Below, in pieces: positions 35,187 to 46,472 of a DNA stretch of 64,000 nucleotides (positions are counted from its first letter, which is position 1; each line of letters begins with the position of its first letter). The notes below the pieces were generated by a model. It was not told the DNA's origin. It did not search any database and worked only from the letters and a program-made list of their open reading frames with translations. The stretch comes from Basidiobolus meristosporus CBS 931.73. Lineage: Eukaryota; Basidiobolomycota; Basidiobolomycetes; Basidiobolales; Basidiobolaceae. The translations under genes and the position numbers were made by a program. The stretch is taken from NCBI GenBank assembly GCA_002104905.1, contig MCFE01000109.1, forward strand, positions 62,001 through 126,000, written 5' to 3'.

Positions 35187-36589
35187 TTCTCCCCTACTAA
35201 AGTTGAGAGGGTTCTCCTGAATCTCTTTTCTTGTGATACCAATATCTTGATGGTTCAGTATTATCAGCAAGTCTTGCAAGCTTGAGTCTGTCCCTATGCA
35301 TAAGTCTTCCCAGATATTGCCTTGTTTGTTCACCAGTTGGTAAGTTGCAAATGGACATTCTCTGATGATCTTGAATGGTCCTGTCCATTGTGGCTCAAAC
35401 CTCTTCCAAGTGTTGTTTCTTAGCAATACAATGTTCCCAACTGTCAATGCTTCTGGTGCTATAGTCTTATCAAATCTCTGCTTCATCTTTTCTGCACTTT
35501 GAGATACTTTGGTCTGTGCCTCTTGACATCTTTATTCCAGTTGCTGGTGTCTACTTGGCTGACTGAGCTCATCTTCCAAGGTGTCTGTAAGTTTTGGTTG
35601 TGTGAGATCTCCTGGAATCCTTGGTTCACATCCATAAACTAAGTAAAATGGTGATTGCTGGGTGGTGTTGTGTACACTGACTCTGCATGCAAAGAGTGCT
35701 AGGTCTATATACTCATCTCATCTACTGACAACTCCATTTGCATACTTGGTCAGCATTTTTCCAAATAATGCATTAAAGCGTTCAGTGACTCCATTAGTTC
35801 TGGGGTGATATGCCAAGGTTTTCAGGTCTCTAATCTGCTGCATTTCCAGGTAAGCCTCTAATGTCTTTGCCATAAAGTTTGCACCTCTATTGGATAAGAT
35901 CTCCACAGGGCATCCAAACTTCATCAGGATCTCATGGTAAATGAAACTTGCAACTTCTTGTTCACTGGCTATTGGTACAGCTTTAGCAACTGGCCATTTA
36001 GTGGCATGGTCAATTGCTACTAGGATCCAACGGTTGCATTTCCTGGTAGTTGGCAGTTTACCAATAAAGTCAATTTCCCATTGCTCAAATGGACTTACAG
36101 GCTCCAAAGGAAAGAGTTTGGCAATTCTTTGTGGCTGGCCTTAATTGATTTGGCAGTTTGGGCATGTTTTCACTAGCTTCTCAATATCTTGTTTAATACT
36201 GGGCCACCATGCTCTGGCTTTCACAAGGCTATAGGTTCCTTCAATCCCAAGATGTCCATATACATTGTGTAGCTTATTTATTATATCCAGGCAAGAAACA
36301 TAAGGGCAATAGGCAATAGGGCTTCCATCAACAATTTGGTAGAGTGTTTCATTCTGTACAACAAATATGCTGGCTTCATCACAGATTATCTTCTTGATAT
36401 CTTCATCCACCTCATTAGGAATGGCTTGGTCCTCCAAGTACTTTGGTAATAGGCTAGGCCAATCTGAATCATGCACCAAGTTGAGTTGTGCAACTTGATC
36501 TAATCTTGATAAGGCATCAGCAACCATGTTGTTTTCTCCAGGACAGTAGACAATCTCCAGGTCAAATTGCTGAATGTATTCACTCCATC
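35187..36589 (-). pseudogene. Element H pol 3' part (RNase H end to C-terminus)
   Basis: Contains the connection, integrase zinc region (HKLHNVYGHLG, CPNCQIN near 36160-36145), integrase core with [15 protein letters not shown] and the GPY/F module WTGPFKII (about 35385-35365). Stops and frameshifts at about 36140, 35717 and 35300. Cut from the rest of pol by K1, whose CATC duplication lies at 36586-36589. Confidence 0.9.
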
Positions 36590-37832
36590 TGTTGTGTTGT
36601 ATTATGATTAGTTTGGGGCTTGTTCTACAATGTAGAGGCTAATCAACAATATACAATAACTTCCAGTATGCTAATACTGAAATAGTTTATTGGGAGTTTG
36701 ATATACCGATAGAAGATATAACTTTCACTAATTTCCTCAATCTTGGGCTCAAAATATACTGTAGGCAGTGTTTATCACTTCTACAGCAGTGTTCTGACCT
36801 TCTGTTGACTAATGGGCTTATTTACTTTTATAGTAACTTTTCCTTATTTGGAAGTCACTTTCCTTTCTGAGAAAATATTTCCTAATATGGAAATTCTGAA
36901 CTCCCCTTTAACCTAAAGGGTGTGTTGTAGAAGTCTCTAAAGGGGTCTTTAGACCTAAAGGGGTGTCTAAAGGGGTGTCTTTAGAGTAAAGGGGCTTCTT
37001 GTAGTGGTCTCTAAAGTGGACTTTACACTAAAGGGGTGCCTAAAGGGGCTTCTTTAGAGTAAAGGGGTTTCTTAAAGGGGTCTCTAAAGGGGTCTTTAGA
37101 CTAAAGGGGTGTCTAAAGGGGTGTCTTTAGAGTAAAGGGGTTTCTTAGAGGGGACTTTTCCGACAGAAAAGTGGTAGTTTCTTGTAGAACTTAGATTGGA
37201 TTCTTGTGAGCTTTGCAGTCTCTTTACTGATGTAGTACTGATCAAAGTCAGAATACTCAACAGTGCAAGTGATGCAGGGGAAGTCTTATAACCTTTAAAC
37301 TTGTAATTGTAGTGTGGAGATTCTGGAAAGAGAGGCTCTCCCTTTATTTTTTCAGCTGGGGAAGTCATATATATGAAAATCTTGAAGGATCAAAGTTTTT
37401 GGGCGATTGCGCAAGCAATACACGTGATACGAAGCTAAAATTTTGCAGTGGCGCAGATCGGACATAGGCGCAGCACCTGTGAAAATATCACGTGATTTGA
37501 TTGGCTGGTTCAAAAGTTACACGCGATCAAAGTCACCATAGTAATCCTAGCAATAAGGCATAGTATATATAATAGTTGGACTCTTTTGGTCATAACTCCT
37601 TAAGTACTGCTTCAAATGAGCTGTAATTTGAAACATGTGTTGGCTACTACGTGTTCTGTATGACATAATATTCTTGGGTGGATTGCTTGTCAGGGTCTGG
37701 AGCATTTGTTCATCAAAGTTGGAAATTCTTGATCTTTCACTTGTGTGTTACAATAGCAAAAAGCAAAATAAAGAAATGAGTGCAATATTGGTTTAGAGAT
37801 ATTGCAGTAATGGAATACTTTCCATTACCACA
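36590..37832 (-). mobile_element. LTR-like element K1 (probable solo LTR of another family)
   Basis: 1,243 bp between CATC duplications (36586-36589 and 37833-37836), ending TG...CA (minus strand TGTGGTAATGG to ACAACA). The minus strand has a TATATATGA box about 37370 and a short open frame from 37368 that runs into the minisatellite. No protease, RT or integrase. Two further copies are at 50456-51880 and 55380-56027. It keeps many CpG sites around 37400-37530 that K2 has lost, so it is the youngest. A solo LTR is inferred from ends and duplication; a non-autonomous element of another type is possible. Confidence 0.75.
36914..37151. repeat. AAAGGGGT minisatellite inside K1
   Basis: About a dozen irregularly spaced AAAGGGG motifs, mostly in the context CTAAAGGGGTGTC or GTAAAGGGG(T/C)TTC, separated by 9-30 bp. 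In the presumed sense of K1 these are CCCCTTT. K2 keeps a decayed form at about 51345-51575. Confidence 0.88.
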
Positions 37833-37836
37833 CATC

Positions 37837-40635
37837 TTTTCATTCCTCTAGAGAGTACCTTCTGAGTAAATATATACTTGAGGGAGGCATGATCAGTCTT
37901 CACAGTGCATTTGACTCCTTCAATATAGCATCTCCATGTCTTCAAACACTGTATTATAGCAAGCATCTCCTTCTCATGGACTGGATAGTTTTGTTTGGCT
38001 GAGTTCTGTTTCTTGGATTCAAAGGCAACAGGGTAGTCCTTTCCCTTGTGTTCTTGGCTCAGCACTCCACCAATGGCATAATCTGAAGCATCTGTGCATA
38101 GAGTGAACTCTTTTCTGAAGTCTGGTATTCTCAAGCTTGGCAGCTTAGCAAGTTCATTCTTGAGCGTCTGGAAGGCAGTCTCACAAGCTATGTCCCACTT
38201 GTAGGTATTATCTTTCTTGAGGATATCAGTTAAAGGGGCTGCAATACTTGCAAAAGACTTGACAAATCTCCAATAATAGGAAACCATTCCAAGGAATGAT
38301 CTGAGTTCTGATATACTATGGGGCTGCTTCAATTCTTGATCACTTCCACCTTCTTGGGGTCTACAGTTACTCCTGTGCTAGTCACTAAGTGTCCCAGATA
38401 TTCTACGTGTTCCTTGAAGAATTCACACTTGGGTAGCTTGCCAAAAAGCTTGTTCTCTCTTAGCTTCTTCAACACCTTTTCAATGTGCACCAAGTGATCC
38501 TCTTCTGTCTTGCTGTATATCAGTATATCATCTAGGTCGATTATAACAAATTTGTCTAAGTACTCCTGGAAGACAGTCTGCATCAGGGTCATGAAAGTTG
38601 CAGGGGCATTGGTGAGGCCAAAACTCATGACTAAGTACTTGTAATGTCCATATCTGGTCTTGAATGCTATCTTAGGGATGTCTTGTAGCTTTACCCTAAT
38701 CTGGTTGTATCCTGACATGAGATCAATTATGCTGAGTATATTGGCTCCATTGAGTTGATCCAAAAGCTCATCAATCTGAGGTATGGGGTACTTATTCTTG
38801 ACGGTAACTGAGTTCAGGGCTCTGTAGTCAATGCACATCCCAAGTGTTCCATCCTTCTTTTTCACAAAAAGCACTGGTGCTCCCCAGGGTGACTTGCTGG
38901 GCCTGATATATCCTTGCTCCAATAGCTGATCAATTTGTCTCTTCATTTCCTCCTATTCCAATGGACTCATTCTGTAAGGTGTCTTGCTCACTGGAGGGCT
39001 ATCTCCTGTGTCAATGGCATGATCCACATCTCTGACTGGTGGTAGGCTTACAAGCTCATCTGTAAACACGTCCAAATATTTCTTCAAGAGAGTCTTGACC
39101 TGCTGGGGTGCTGGGGTAGAGGAATCCTCCTGTAATACAGCCATGAGGAACATCTGAGTTCCTATTCTAAGTGCTCTACACAACCGGGTCTTGCTAAGTT
39201 CACTTGTCTCACACATACTGGAATTGGCCAAGTTGAAATCCAGCTTGGCAGGCAATACCTAATAGGTCTTGTTGTCTTTTTTGGATCTGAGTAGCATGTG
39301 TTCTCCAGTTGATTGATGGATTACAACAAAATAGCCAGGTTTTTTCAAGTACAAGGTCAAACTTGCAGTTCCCAAATATATAAGCCTGTAGGTCTTCTTC
39401 ATAGTCGTTCATCTTCATTCTTACTGGCTGGGTAATATGGTTGATTATGTGAGAGTTCCCATCAGCTGTGGAGACTGAAGTTGATTTGGTAGGTTCCAAG
39501 TTGATTCCAGCTTTCAGAGCAGATTGCTCCAACTTGTACTCATGCAATGCTCCTGAGTCAATCATATTCTTGGCAGGTACTCCATTGATTACTCCATTCG
39601 AGTACAATAACTTCCTTGAGTTTGAGGTCATTTGGGACAAGTACTCCTCTGTCATATGGAAGGTGAGTTCCAAGTCTTCTTCAAGCTCATCTTCCACATT
39701 ACTGTGCTCATGGGACTCAATATAATTGAAGGTTCTTGTTGGCTGGTGTCCATTTCTTCTTTGAGGGCAGTGCTTTGCAATATGTCCTTGCTGGTGGCAA
39801 TTGAAGCAAAGTCCTTTCTTCTTACATTCTTCTGAGGTAGGATTCTTCTGCATAGCATCTATTTCTATTGGTACTGCTTCTGATTGTCTTCTTTCATAAT
39901 CATTGTAGCCTTTCTGATTAGTCACTGTAGGCTTCCCAACTCCAAACATAGCTGAATCATAGTCAATGACAATCTTGATGGCTTCTTCAGTAGTCTGAGG
40001 TCTTTGGTAATTCACTTCCTTGCAAGTTCTTTCTTACAACCCATCAATAAAGTATTCAACTTGATCCAAGGGGCCCATTCTTTCAATTTGTCCAAGTAGA
40101 CATCTGTACTCATAGATATATTATTGCACCATTCCTTTCTGTCTGAGTGTCTTTAACTTCCTTCTTAGTGGTGTCTGCTGGTGTGGAGGTTCAAAAGCAT
40201 CCTGAATTTCTGACACAAACTCATCCCAGGTAGAGATTGTAGAGCATCCCATCATAGTTTGCCGACCTGATCTTGTTGTGGTACCACTGTAAAGTTGCAT
40301 CTGCCAGGTAAGAAGCTGCATAATGCAGCTTGCTTTCTGGAGCAGTTCCTTTAGCTTTAAAAGCTTCTTCAATCTGGAAGAGCCAAGTTCCCAGGTTTTC
40401 ATTGACTCTGCCATGGTACCAGTTGACCTTCACACTAAAGTTGCTCTTAACAGGGCTTTGCTGGTTCTGAGCCATGGTAGTCATTCCTTGTTGCTGTTGG
40501 TTGAGGATCTGGAGTAACTGTTGCTGTTGGGCCAGGATTTGCTGCATGGCATTCTTCCATTCTTGATTGTCCAACATCTTGAGGGTGGTTTCTTCTTTCT
40601 TCAGGAGGGAGGTTTCTGGTTATTGCTGCTACCAA
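37837..40635 (-). pseudogene. Element H gag-pol 5' part (defective subfamily)
   Basis: Gag opens at 40577 ([17 protein letters not shown]). Lesions: frameshift near 40255, TAA for Lys near 40036, extra A at the run near 39281-39286, TAG near 39262, TAG in PLELEE near 38951. The zinc knuckle [14 protein letters not shown] is intact; the protease has IDSGAL. RT has DLDDILIYS where YLDD is expected (about 38530). RNase H is readable to 37850, where the K1 insertion has altered the local sequence. Closely related to F and G by shared lesions. Confidence 0.92.
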
Positions 40636-41003
40636 TGCTACAAGTCTTGGTATAGGAGTTGTAGAGGAATAGGGAGTTTAGCTAGTATTGTATTCACTAA
40701 AACTTGAACTGATTTTTATTGAGGTTCCAGCAGCTCCTTATATACATTTTGCCAGATCAATTGCTGACTAATTGTATTTCCTAGTGTAGGTTGTGGCTGA
40801 TGACTCATTTGATTGCATCATCATCACCCAATAAGATCCTACTTAATATATCTATTTCTGTCTGATAAGGATCTGCTGATTCATTTGCTGACTAATGCTA
40901 CTGATTTCATAGATGATACTGATATACTGATAACCTAAACATATACTAATTGATTTGACTAAAAACTGATCTAACTTAAACATTCAAGCGGCAGATCATA
41001 ACA
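40636..41003 (-). repeat. Element H 5' LTR
   Basis: 368 bp. The terminal TGTTACA has become TGCTACA on the plus strand. TATA and AATAAA are intact. Confidence 0.93.
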
Positions 41004-43090
41004 TCCCTATGCACTAAGTCTTCTTAGATATTGCCTTGTTTGTCCACCAGTTGGTAAGTAGCAAATGGACATTCTCTGATGATCTTGAATGCTCCTGTCC
41101 ATTGTGGCTCAAACTTCTTCCAAGTGTTGTCTCTTAGTTATACAAAGTTCCCAACTGTCAATGCTTCTGGTGCTATAGTCTTATCAAATCTCCTGCTTCA
41201 TTTTTTCTGCACTTTGAGATACTTTGGTCTGTGCCTCTTGACATCTTTGTTCCAGTTGCTAGTGTCTACTGGGCTGACTAAGTTCATCTTCTAAGGCATC
41301 TGTAAGCTTGGGTTGTGTGCAATCTCCTGGAATCCTTGGTTCACATCCATACACTAAGTAAAATGGTGATTGTTGGGTAGTGTTGTGCACTCTAACTCTG
41401 CAGGGAAAAAGTGCTTGATCTATATACTCATCCCATTTACTGATAGCTCCATTTGCATACTTGGTCAGCATTTTTCCAAATAATGCATTAAAGCGTTCAG
41501 TGACTCCATTAGTTCTGGGGTGATATGCCAAGGTTTTCAAGTGTCTGACCTGCTGCATTTCCAGGTGAGCCTCTAACGTCTTTACCATAAAATTTGCTCC
41601 TCTATCTAATAAGATCTCCACAGGGCATCCAAACTTCATCAGGATCTCATGGTAAATGAAACTTCCAACTTCTTGTTCACTGGCTATTGTTACAGCTTTA
41701 GAAACTGACCATTTAGTGGCATGGTCAATTGCTACTAGGATCCAACAGTTGCATTTCCTGGTAGTTGGCAGTTTACCAATAAAGTCAATTTCCCATTGCT
41801 CAAATGGACTTACAGGCCCCAAAGGAAAGAGTTTGGCAATTCTTTGTGGCTGCCTTGATTGATTTGGCAATTTGGGCATGTTTTCACTAGCTTCTCAATA
41901 TCTTGTTTCATTCTGTGCCACCATGCTCTGGCTTTCACAAGGCTATAGGTTCCTCCAATTCCAAGATGTCCATATCCATTGTGTAGCTTATTTATTATAT
42001 CCAGGCAAGAAACATAAGGGCAATAGGCAATAGGGCTTCCATCAACAATTTGGTAGAGTGTTTCATTCTGTACAACAAGTTTGCCAGCTTCATCCCGGAT
42101 TACCTTCTTTGTATCTTCATCCACCTCATTAGGAATGGCTTGGTCCTCCAAGTACTTTGGTGATAGGCTAGGCCAAGTTGATTCATGCACCAAGTTGAGT
42201 TGTACAACTTGATCTAATCTTGATAAGGCATCAGCAACCATGTAGTTTTTTTCAGGGTTGTGGGCAATCTCCAAGTCAAATTGCTGAATGTATTCACTCC
42301 ATCTTGTCATTCTTCTAGAGAGTACCTTCTGAGTCAATATATACTTGAGGAAGGCATTATTAGTCTTCAAAGGCAGCAGGGTAGTCCTTTCCCTTGTGTT
42401 CTTGGCTCAACACTCTACCAATTGCATAATCTGAAGCATCTGTGCACAGAGTGAACTCTTTTCTGAAGTCTGGTATTCTTAAGCTTGGAAGCTTAGCAAG
42501 TTCATTCTTGAGTGTCTGGAAGGCAGTCTCACAAGCTATGTCCCACTTGTAGGTATTGTCTTGCTTGAGGATATCAGTTAAAGGGGCTGCAATACTTGCA
42601 AAAGACTTGACAAATCTCCAATAATAGGAAACCATTCCAAGGAATGATCTGAGTTCTGATATGCTATGGGGCTGCTTCAAATTCTTGATAACTTCAACCT
42701 TCTTAGGGTCTAAGGTCACTCCTGTGCTAGTCACCATGTGTCTCAGGTATTCAAGGTGTTCCTTGAAGAATTCACACTTGGCTAGCTTGCCATATAGCTT
42801 GTTCTCTCTTAGCTTCTTCAAGACCTTTTCAATGTGCAACACATGATCCTCTTCTGTCTTGCTGTATACAATATGTCATCCAGGTAGATTATCACAAACT
42901 TGTCTAAGTACTCCTGAAAGACAGTCTGCATCAGTGTCATGAATGTTGCAGGGGCATTGGTGAGGCCAGAACTCATGACTAAGTACTTGTAATGTCCATA
43001 TCTGATCCTGAATGCTGTCTTAGGGATATCTTCTGGTTTCACCCTAATCTGGTTGTATCCTGACATGAGGTCAATATTGCTGAAAATAGT
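41004..43090 (-). pseudogene. Element G pol middle part (RT palm to integrase C-terminus)
   Basis: Minus-strand pol between the H and Harbinger insertions: integrase and GPY/F end (41004-41880), zinc region and connection (to 42250), RNase H (about 42370-42480) and RT with YLDDIL (about 42870), ending in SGYNQIRV near 43070. There is a deletion within RNase H near 42360, a base loss after IYLDDIL near 42868, and stops. Confidence 0.9.
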
Positions 43091-43115
43091 AGACTTGTTC
43101 CATTGTACTGTGCCA
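43091..43115. repeat. Harbinger left terminal inverted repeat
   Basis: AGACTTGTTCC plus a looser continuation ending in a GTGCCA motif. The outer 11 bp are the inverse complement of 46462-46472 and are shared by all foldback and small MITEs here. Confidence 0.9.
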
Positions 43116-43782
43116 GGGCGCGCGGCGCAATCCGCGGTTGCAAAGAACAATTGGGCGCGATATTATAGCTACCAGAAGGCAGGATCGTTCTTGGACAATC
43201 TCGCACACTATGGCACAATCTGACACAATGAGGTTGGCGCGGATGATCGCGCCAACTCGTAATGCTTGCATCACATGCGTGATTGGATACCTCTATAATG
43301 GCAGGTAAAATCCGGTATTTGGATATGTTTCTTTAATGTAAATGGAAATAAATGTGTATCACACTATAAACTACACTGATACTTACCATTTTGGTTACCC
43401 TCACTCCAATTGGATGGTATCTCAGTGGTTAATTGGTCCAAAAGTATCCTGAAGCTGGCAGCCCCCAATTGGCTCATTGACTACTGAAAAAGCTACCTGA
43501 TTCGCCATAAAATATCCCATTTAGCCCATTGAGCAAGTAAATCCCTGATCCTAGTGATTGGGCAAGGTGTCATAGCTAGCACGCAAGCAATCGTGTAGGT
43601 GCAAAACAGATCCAATAGCTGCACTGGTATTACAGATGACATATATATATGGAGGGTGTTGATTTATAGGGGTTCTGTCTCAAATGTGAGATGACCTTGA
43701 TATTACTTATATCAAAAATTTGATGATCACTGATTTGCGATGGCTCGATTTGGATCGCAAAAAAAAAGGGTTGTTGGGATCA

Positions 43783-44952
43783 TTACGAATGTGAGCAATT
43801 CAAAGCAATCGCATCATCTTCTCCTGGGTTTTTTCTCACAGGGATTACTACTGAAGCATTTGGTAGTGACTCACTTTGCACACCTATACTACTTCCTGGC
43901 TGACTATCATCTTGGCTACTTGTGTATTTGTAGTCAGTATTTTGCCTCCTAGTTGATGAGTGCGATGCTGCAGCTTGGCCACGCTGAATCGCTCCAACTG
44001 AACCAACTGAACCGGCCTGTAGTGCCACGCGCTGACGCGTTCTTTTACTTGCCAAGGGCTCCGGTGGTTGAGTCACTTCATGTTGGTCATCATCAGTCAG
44101 TTCACCAGAAGTAACTCGCTGATGGTCAGGCAAAACGGCACGCGCAGGCGCGCCTTGACGCGTTGAGATGGCCCTTGGCTGAGTTTGATGTGATGCTGCA
44201 TGTTGACGTGACTCGGTCCGCTCTAATGGACTTGTGTCTAAATGAGCAGTTTGGCGAGTTCTGGTAGTTTTGCTCTGAAGCGCGCACGTTGACCCAACGC
44301 GGGGCGTTCTGGTAAAGGGTGTTGGCATAGTCTGGACTGACATGCGCCGGCACGCTGTGGTTGCAAGAGATGGTAGGGAATCCAGCAAGGCGTGCTGGCG
44401 CGATCTGGACAATGTTGCTTGCGGTCTGTATTCTTCCTCCTGAAGCTCACCATCTGATTCCTCAAGGTATTCACTTACCCTCTGTCTGATACTTTGGAGC
44501 TGTTGCCTGGATGAGTCCTGTGTATATTGCTCTTGGAAGCCACTTAGCTCTACTAATATATCACGTAGTACATTAGTCATTTGAGGCAAAAACTCATTCA
44601 AAATCTCTTTGGTTCCCAAAGTTGAGGCACAAACGGACGCATCCGGCCCGTACTGTGCAAATTGCGCGCAGAATCGTTTTTGCGTGGCTTCCTTGTCAAA
44701 TCCCCTCACTCTCAGCTCATTCTTGATTTCAATACTTGTCTTGTTATATATCTTTTTACATACATCGGCTGGCATCGTGATGTAGAACTCATGCCACAGC
44801 TTTCTACTCAAATTCTTCCATCTTTGTCGACTCTCTGAGGTATCTAGTTCTGCTAGATTAATCAGTAGTGCCCAAATATCTGTATGAAGGCTCATCATAG
44901 ACACTTGGGCCATACTAAAATCATTTGGTGAGAACTCAAACGGATCCAACAT
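43783..44952 (-). CDS. Harbinger accessory protein (putative DNA-binding partner)
   Basis: 389 residues. The N-terminal ~150 residues are Trp- and charge-containing and mostly helical in appearance (QRWKNLSRKLWHEFYITMP, then IEIKNELRVRGFDKEATQ). The C-terminal ~230 residues are low-complexity, rich in Arg, Ser, Gln and Thr, with basic clusters such as ASKRTRQRVAL. In known Harbinger elements the second gene encodes a Myb/SANT-like protein that helps bring the transposase to the nucleus and the element ends. I do not see a clear SANT domain, so the role is inferred from position: divergent from the transposase, same element, decayed homologues at 19755 and 63353. ATG 44952 is preserved in the copy at 63353. 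CpG-rich compared with its decayed homologues. Confidence 0.8.
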   Translation of the reverse strand: MLDPFEFSPNDFSMAQVSMMSLHTDIWALLINLAELDTSESRQRWKNLSRKLWHEFYITMPADVCKKIYNKTSIEIKNELRVRGFDKEATQKRFCAQFAQYGPDASVCASTLGTKEILNEFLPQMTNVLRDILVELSGFQEQYTQDSSRQQLQSIRQRVSEYLEESDGELQEEEYRPQATLSRSRQHALLDSLPSLATTACRRMSVQTMPTPFTRTPRVGSTCALQSKTTRTRQTAHLDTSPLERTESRQHAASHQTQPRAISTRQGAPARAVLPDHQRVTSGELTDDDQHEVTQPPEPLASKRTRQRVALQAGSVGSVGAIQRGQAAASHSSTRRQNTDYKYTSSQDDSQPGSSIGVQSESLPNASVVIPVRKNPGEDDAIALNCSHS

Positions 44953-45404
44953 TGACTTTTACAGTCCGGACCGTGCTTGTGAGCTGGGGGATGGGTTTTG
45001 TCTGGGTTGTACTAAAGATGAGTTGAGGCTTGGTATGGGGACCATAGCAATGGATTTGGATACTTATACAGCAGTATATTGGCATCAACCTGGTCTTATA
45101 TGAAATATATATGAAAACTATAGTAATTGTTGAATTTTCCATATATTATGCATGATGCATCTCGGATCGTGTTGACACGGATCAGATCACATCAATCACA
45201 GATTTCCTATTTGATTATACACCTATGATTAAAGCATCAATAAAAGTACCAAGGCATTGTTTGCGGATGATTTTTGCGACATAATGATGGGATACATGGC
45301 AATTGATGGAGATTTAACCATAATGTGTTAAAAATCAGATAAATAACGCAGATTGCGCCAAATCAATTCAAACCGCCTCCATACAATCATCCATCAATTT
45401 TAAT
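44953..45404. promoter_or_regulatory. Divergent intergenic region of the Harbinger
   Basis: 452 bp between the two oppositely transcribed start codons; must hold both promoters. It has an ATATATGAAA-type AT-rich stretch near 45100-45150 and CpG-containing palindromic patches (GGATCGTGTTGACACGGATC near 45164). It is conserved in the second copy near 62903-63352. No element is experimentally defined. Confidence 0.5.
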
Positions 45405-46289
45405 ATGACTTACTCATCTGAATGGTCTTTTCTCATCAATCCCATCACTACCACTGGATTTCCTTTTGACACACTGGAGGATATCTATTCCAAGTACTGT
45501 GGACCATCAACCCCAATCTACTCAAGGAGATCCCTTGTTAAGCTTCTCTGCTATTACAAGAACTATTGCCCTACAAGGTTTCATCCCACCATCCATGGCA
45601 ACAAAAGTCCTAGAAGCTTTCATTCCCAGCTGACAGCAATGGAGAACCACCTTGCAGAGGGTATGAATGACTTAGAGCAAGCTTGGAATACTAGGTTCAG
45701 AAGCTCCAATAGACTTCCATATCCCAGAGTGTTCAGCAACAGGTTCCATATCAGGAGTATTTTGGATACCTTCCCAGTGAGGATTAACAGATCTTCTAGA
45801 GGGCAGAGGCACTTTTATTCTGGCAAGTACAAGGCACACTGTGTGAAGTTTCAAGCACTGTCTGACATTGAGGGTAACATCATCTGGTTTAGTGGGCCAT
45901 TTGCTGGAAGTAGGCATGACAAAGCACTCTGGGTAGAGAATCATCCTGAATTCAGTAGAGGGGAGAAATGTATGGTAGACTTGGCCTATATAGGAGAGGA
46001 TTGTCAGAGATTAGGATGTATTACAGCTTATAGGAAGCCAAGGAATGGTGTGCTTAGCAGGAAGCAGAAGCTCTACAATGAGATATTTAATCATTTCAGA
46101 GTAAGGGTAGAGCACACATTTGGATATCTGAAGAGATTCAGCATATTGGCAGGTAAATACAGAGGAAAGTCATATATAGGTGAAAACAGCAGAATAGGTA
46201 AAATAGTTAAGATACTTATTAATGCACAGTATGTTCATACAAGAAGACATCCACTGAGAGAAATGTGTCTGGAGCATTATGAAGAGTAA
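45405..46289 (+). CDS. PIF/Harbinger DDE transposase
   Basis: 294 residues. The C-terminal two-thirds carry the DDE_Tnp_4-type signature. Candidate catalytic residues are D121 (SILDTFPV), D192 (CMVDLAYIG) and E236 (RVRVEHTFGYLKRFSIL). GPFAGSRHDKALW and AYRKPRNGVLSRKQKLYNE fit the conserved GSxHDxxxF and Pxxxxxxxl..q..fN blocks of Harbinger transposases. The N-terminal ~100 residues probably form a helix-turn-helix-like part. It is somewhat shorter than many family members, but the start is preserved in the copy ending at 62902 and no intron is evident. It would cut and rejoin the AGACTTGTTCC ends. Confidence 0.9.
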   Translation: MTYSSEWSFLINPITTTGFPFDTLEDIYSKYCGPSTPIYSRRSLVKLLCYYKNYCPTRFHPTIHGNKSPRSFHSQLTAMENHLAEGMNDLEQAWNTRFRSSNRLPYPRVFSNRFHIRSILDTFPVRINRSSRGQRHFYSGKYKAHCVKFQALSDIEGNIIWFSGPFAGSRHDKALWVENHPEFSRGEKCMVDLAYIGEDCQRLGCITAYRKPRNGVLSRKQKLYNEIFNHFRVRVEHTFGYLKRFSILAGKYRGKSYIGENSRIGKIVKILINAQYVHTRRHPLREMCLEHYEE

Positions 46290-46447
46290 ATAAAGCAAGG
46301 AAAGCACTATTCTGAGCAACATAAGTAAGATTGAGTAAAATTACCAGTAACTGTATCATACCACTGGCATCATGGTAGAAATTATAGTGCCAGATAGTGC
46401 CGTAGAGTGCCAGATTGATCCGGCACTGTAAACCGGCTGGCACTATG

Positions 46448-46472
46448 TGGCACTATCCAACGGAACAAGTCT
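46448..46472. repeat. Harbinger right terminal inverted repeat
   Basis: GTGGCACTATCCAACGGAACAAGTCT: inverse complement begins AGACTTGTTCCGTTGGATAG, nearly the same as the arms of the foldback MITEs. GTGCCA-type motifs recur just inside. Confidence 0.9.

Larger units (their letters stand above)
34819..41003 (-). mobile_element. Ty3/gypsy element H, with LTR-like K1 inserted
   Basis: Complete but inactive element in minus orientation: LTRs 34819-35186 and 40636-41003 (368 bp each, about eight differences by eye), coding part split by K1 at 36590-37832. Exact TCCC duplication in the pol tail of G. Older than D and inserted after G. Confidence 0.93.
43091..46472. mobile_element. PIF/Harbinger-type DNA transposon, two intact divergent genes
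   Basis: 3,382 bp. Left end AGACTTGTTCC(ATTG), right end (CAAC)GGAACAAGTCT, 3-bp AGT duplication; the empty site is known from sister gypsy copies (GAAAATAGTG). It contains a DDE transposase gene (+) and an accessory gene (-) transcribed away from each other, the usual two-gene Harbinger layout. It keeps a normal CpG content, unlike the two decayed copies in this window. Inserted in RT of gypsy G, so it is younger than G. Confidence 0.93.

Noticed and set aside
36914-37151. CRISPR-like array in K1
   Set aside because: The repeats are short, irregularly spaced and imperfect, lie inside an LTR-like element of a eukaryotic genome, and there are no cas genes.
43783-44952. Clear Myb/SANT domain in the Harbinger accessory protein
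   Set aside because: Some Trp residues are present but the regular SANT spacing is not evident; role assigned only from position and element type.
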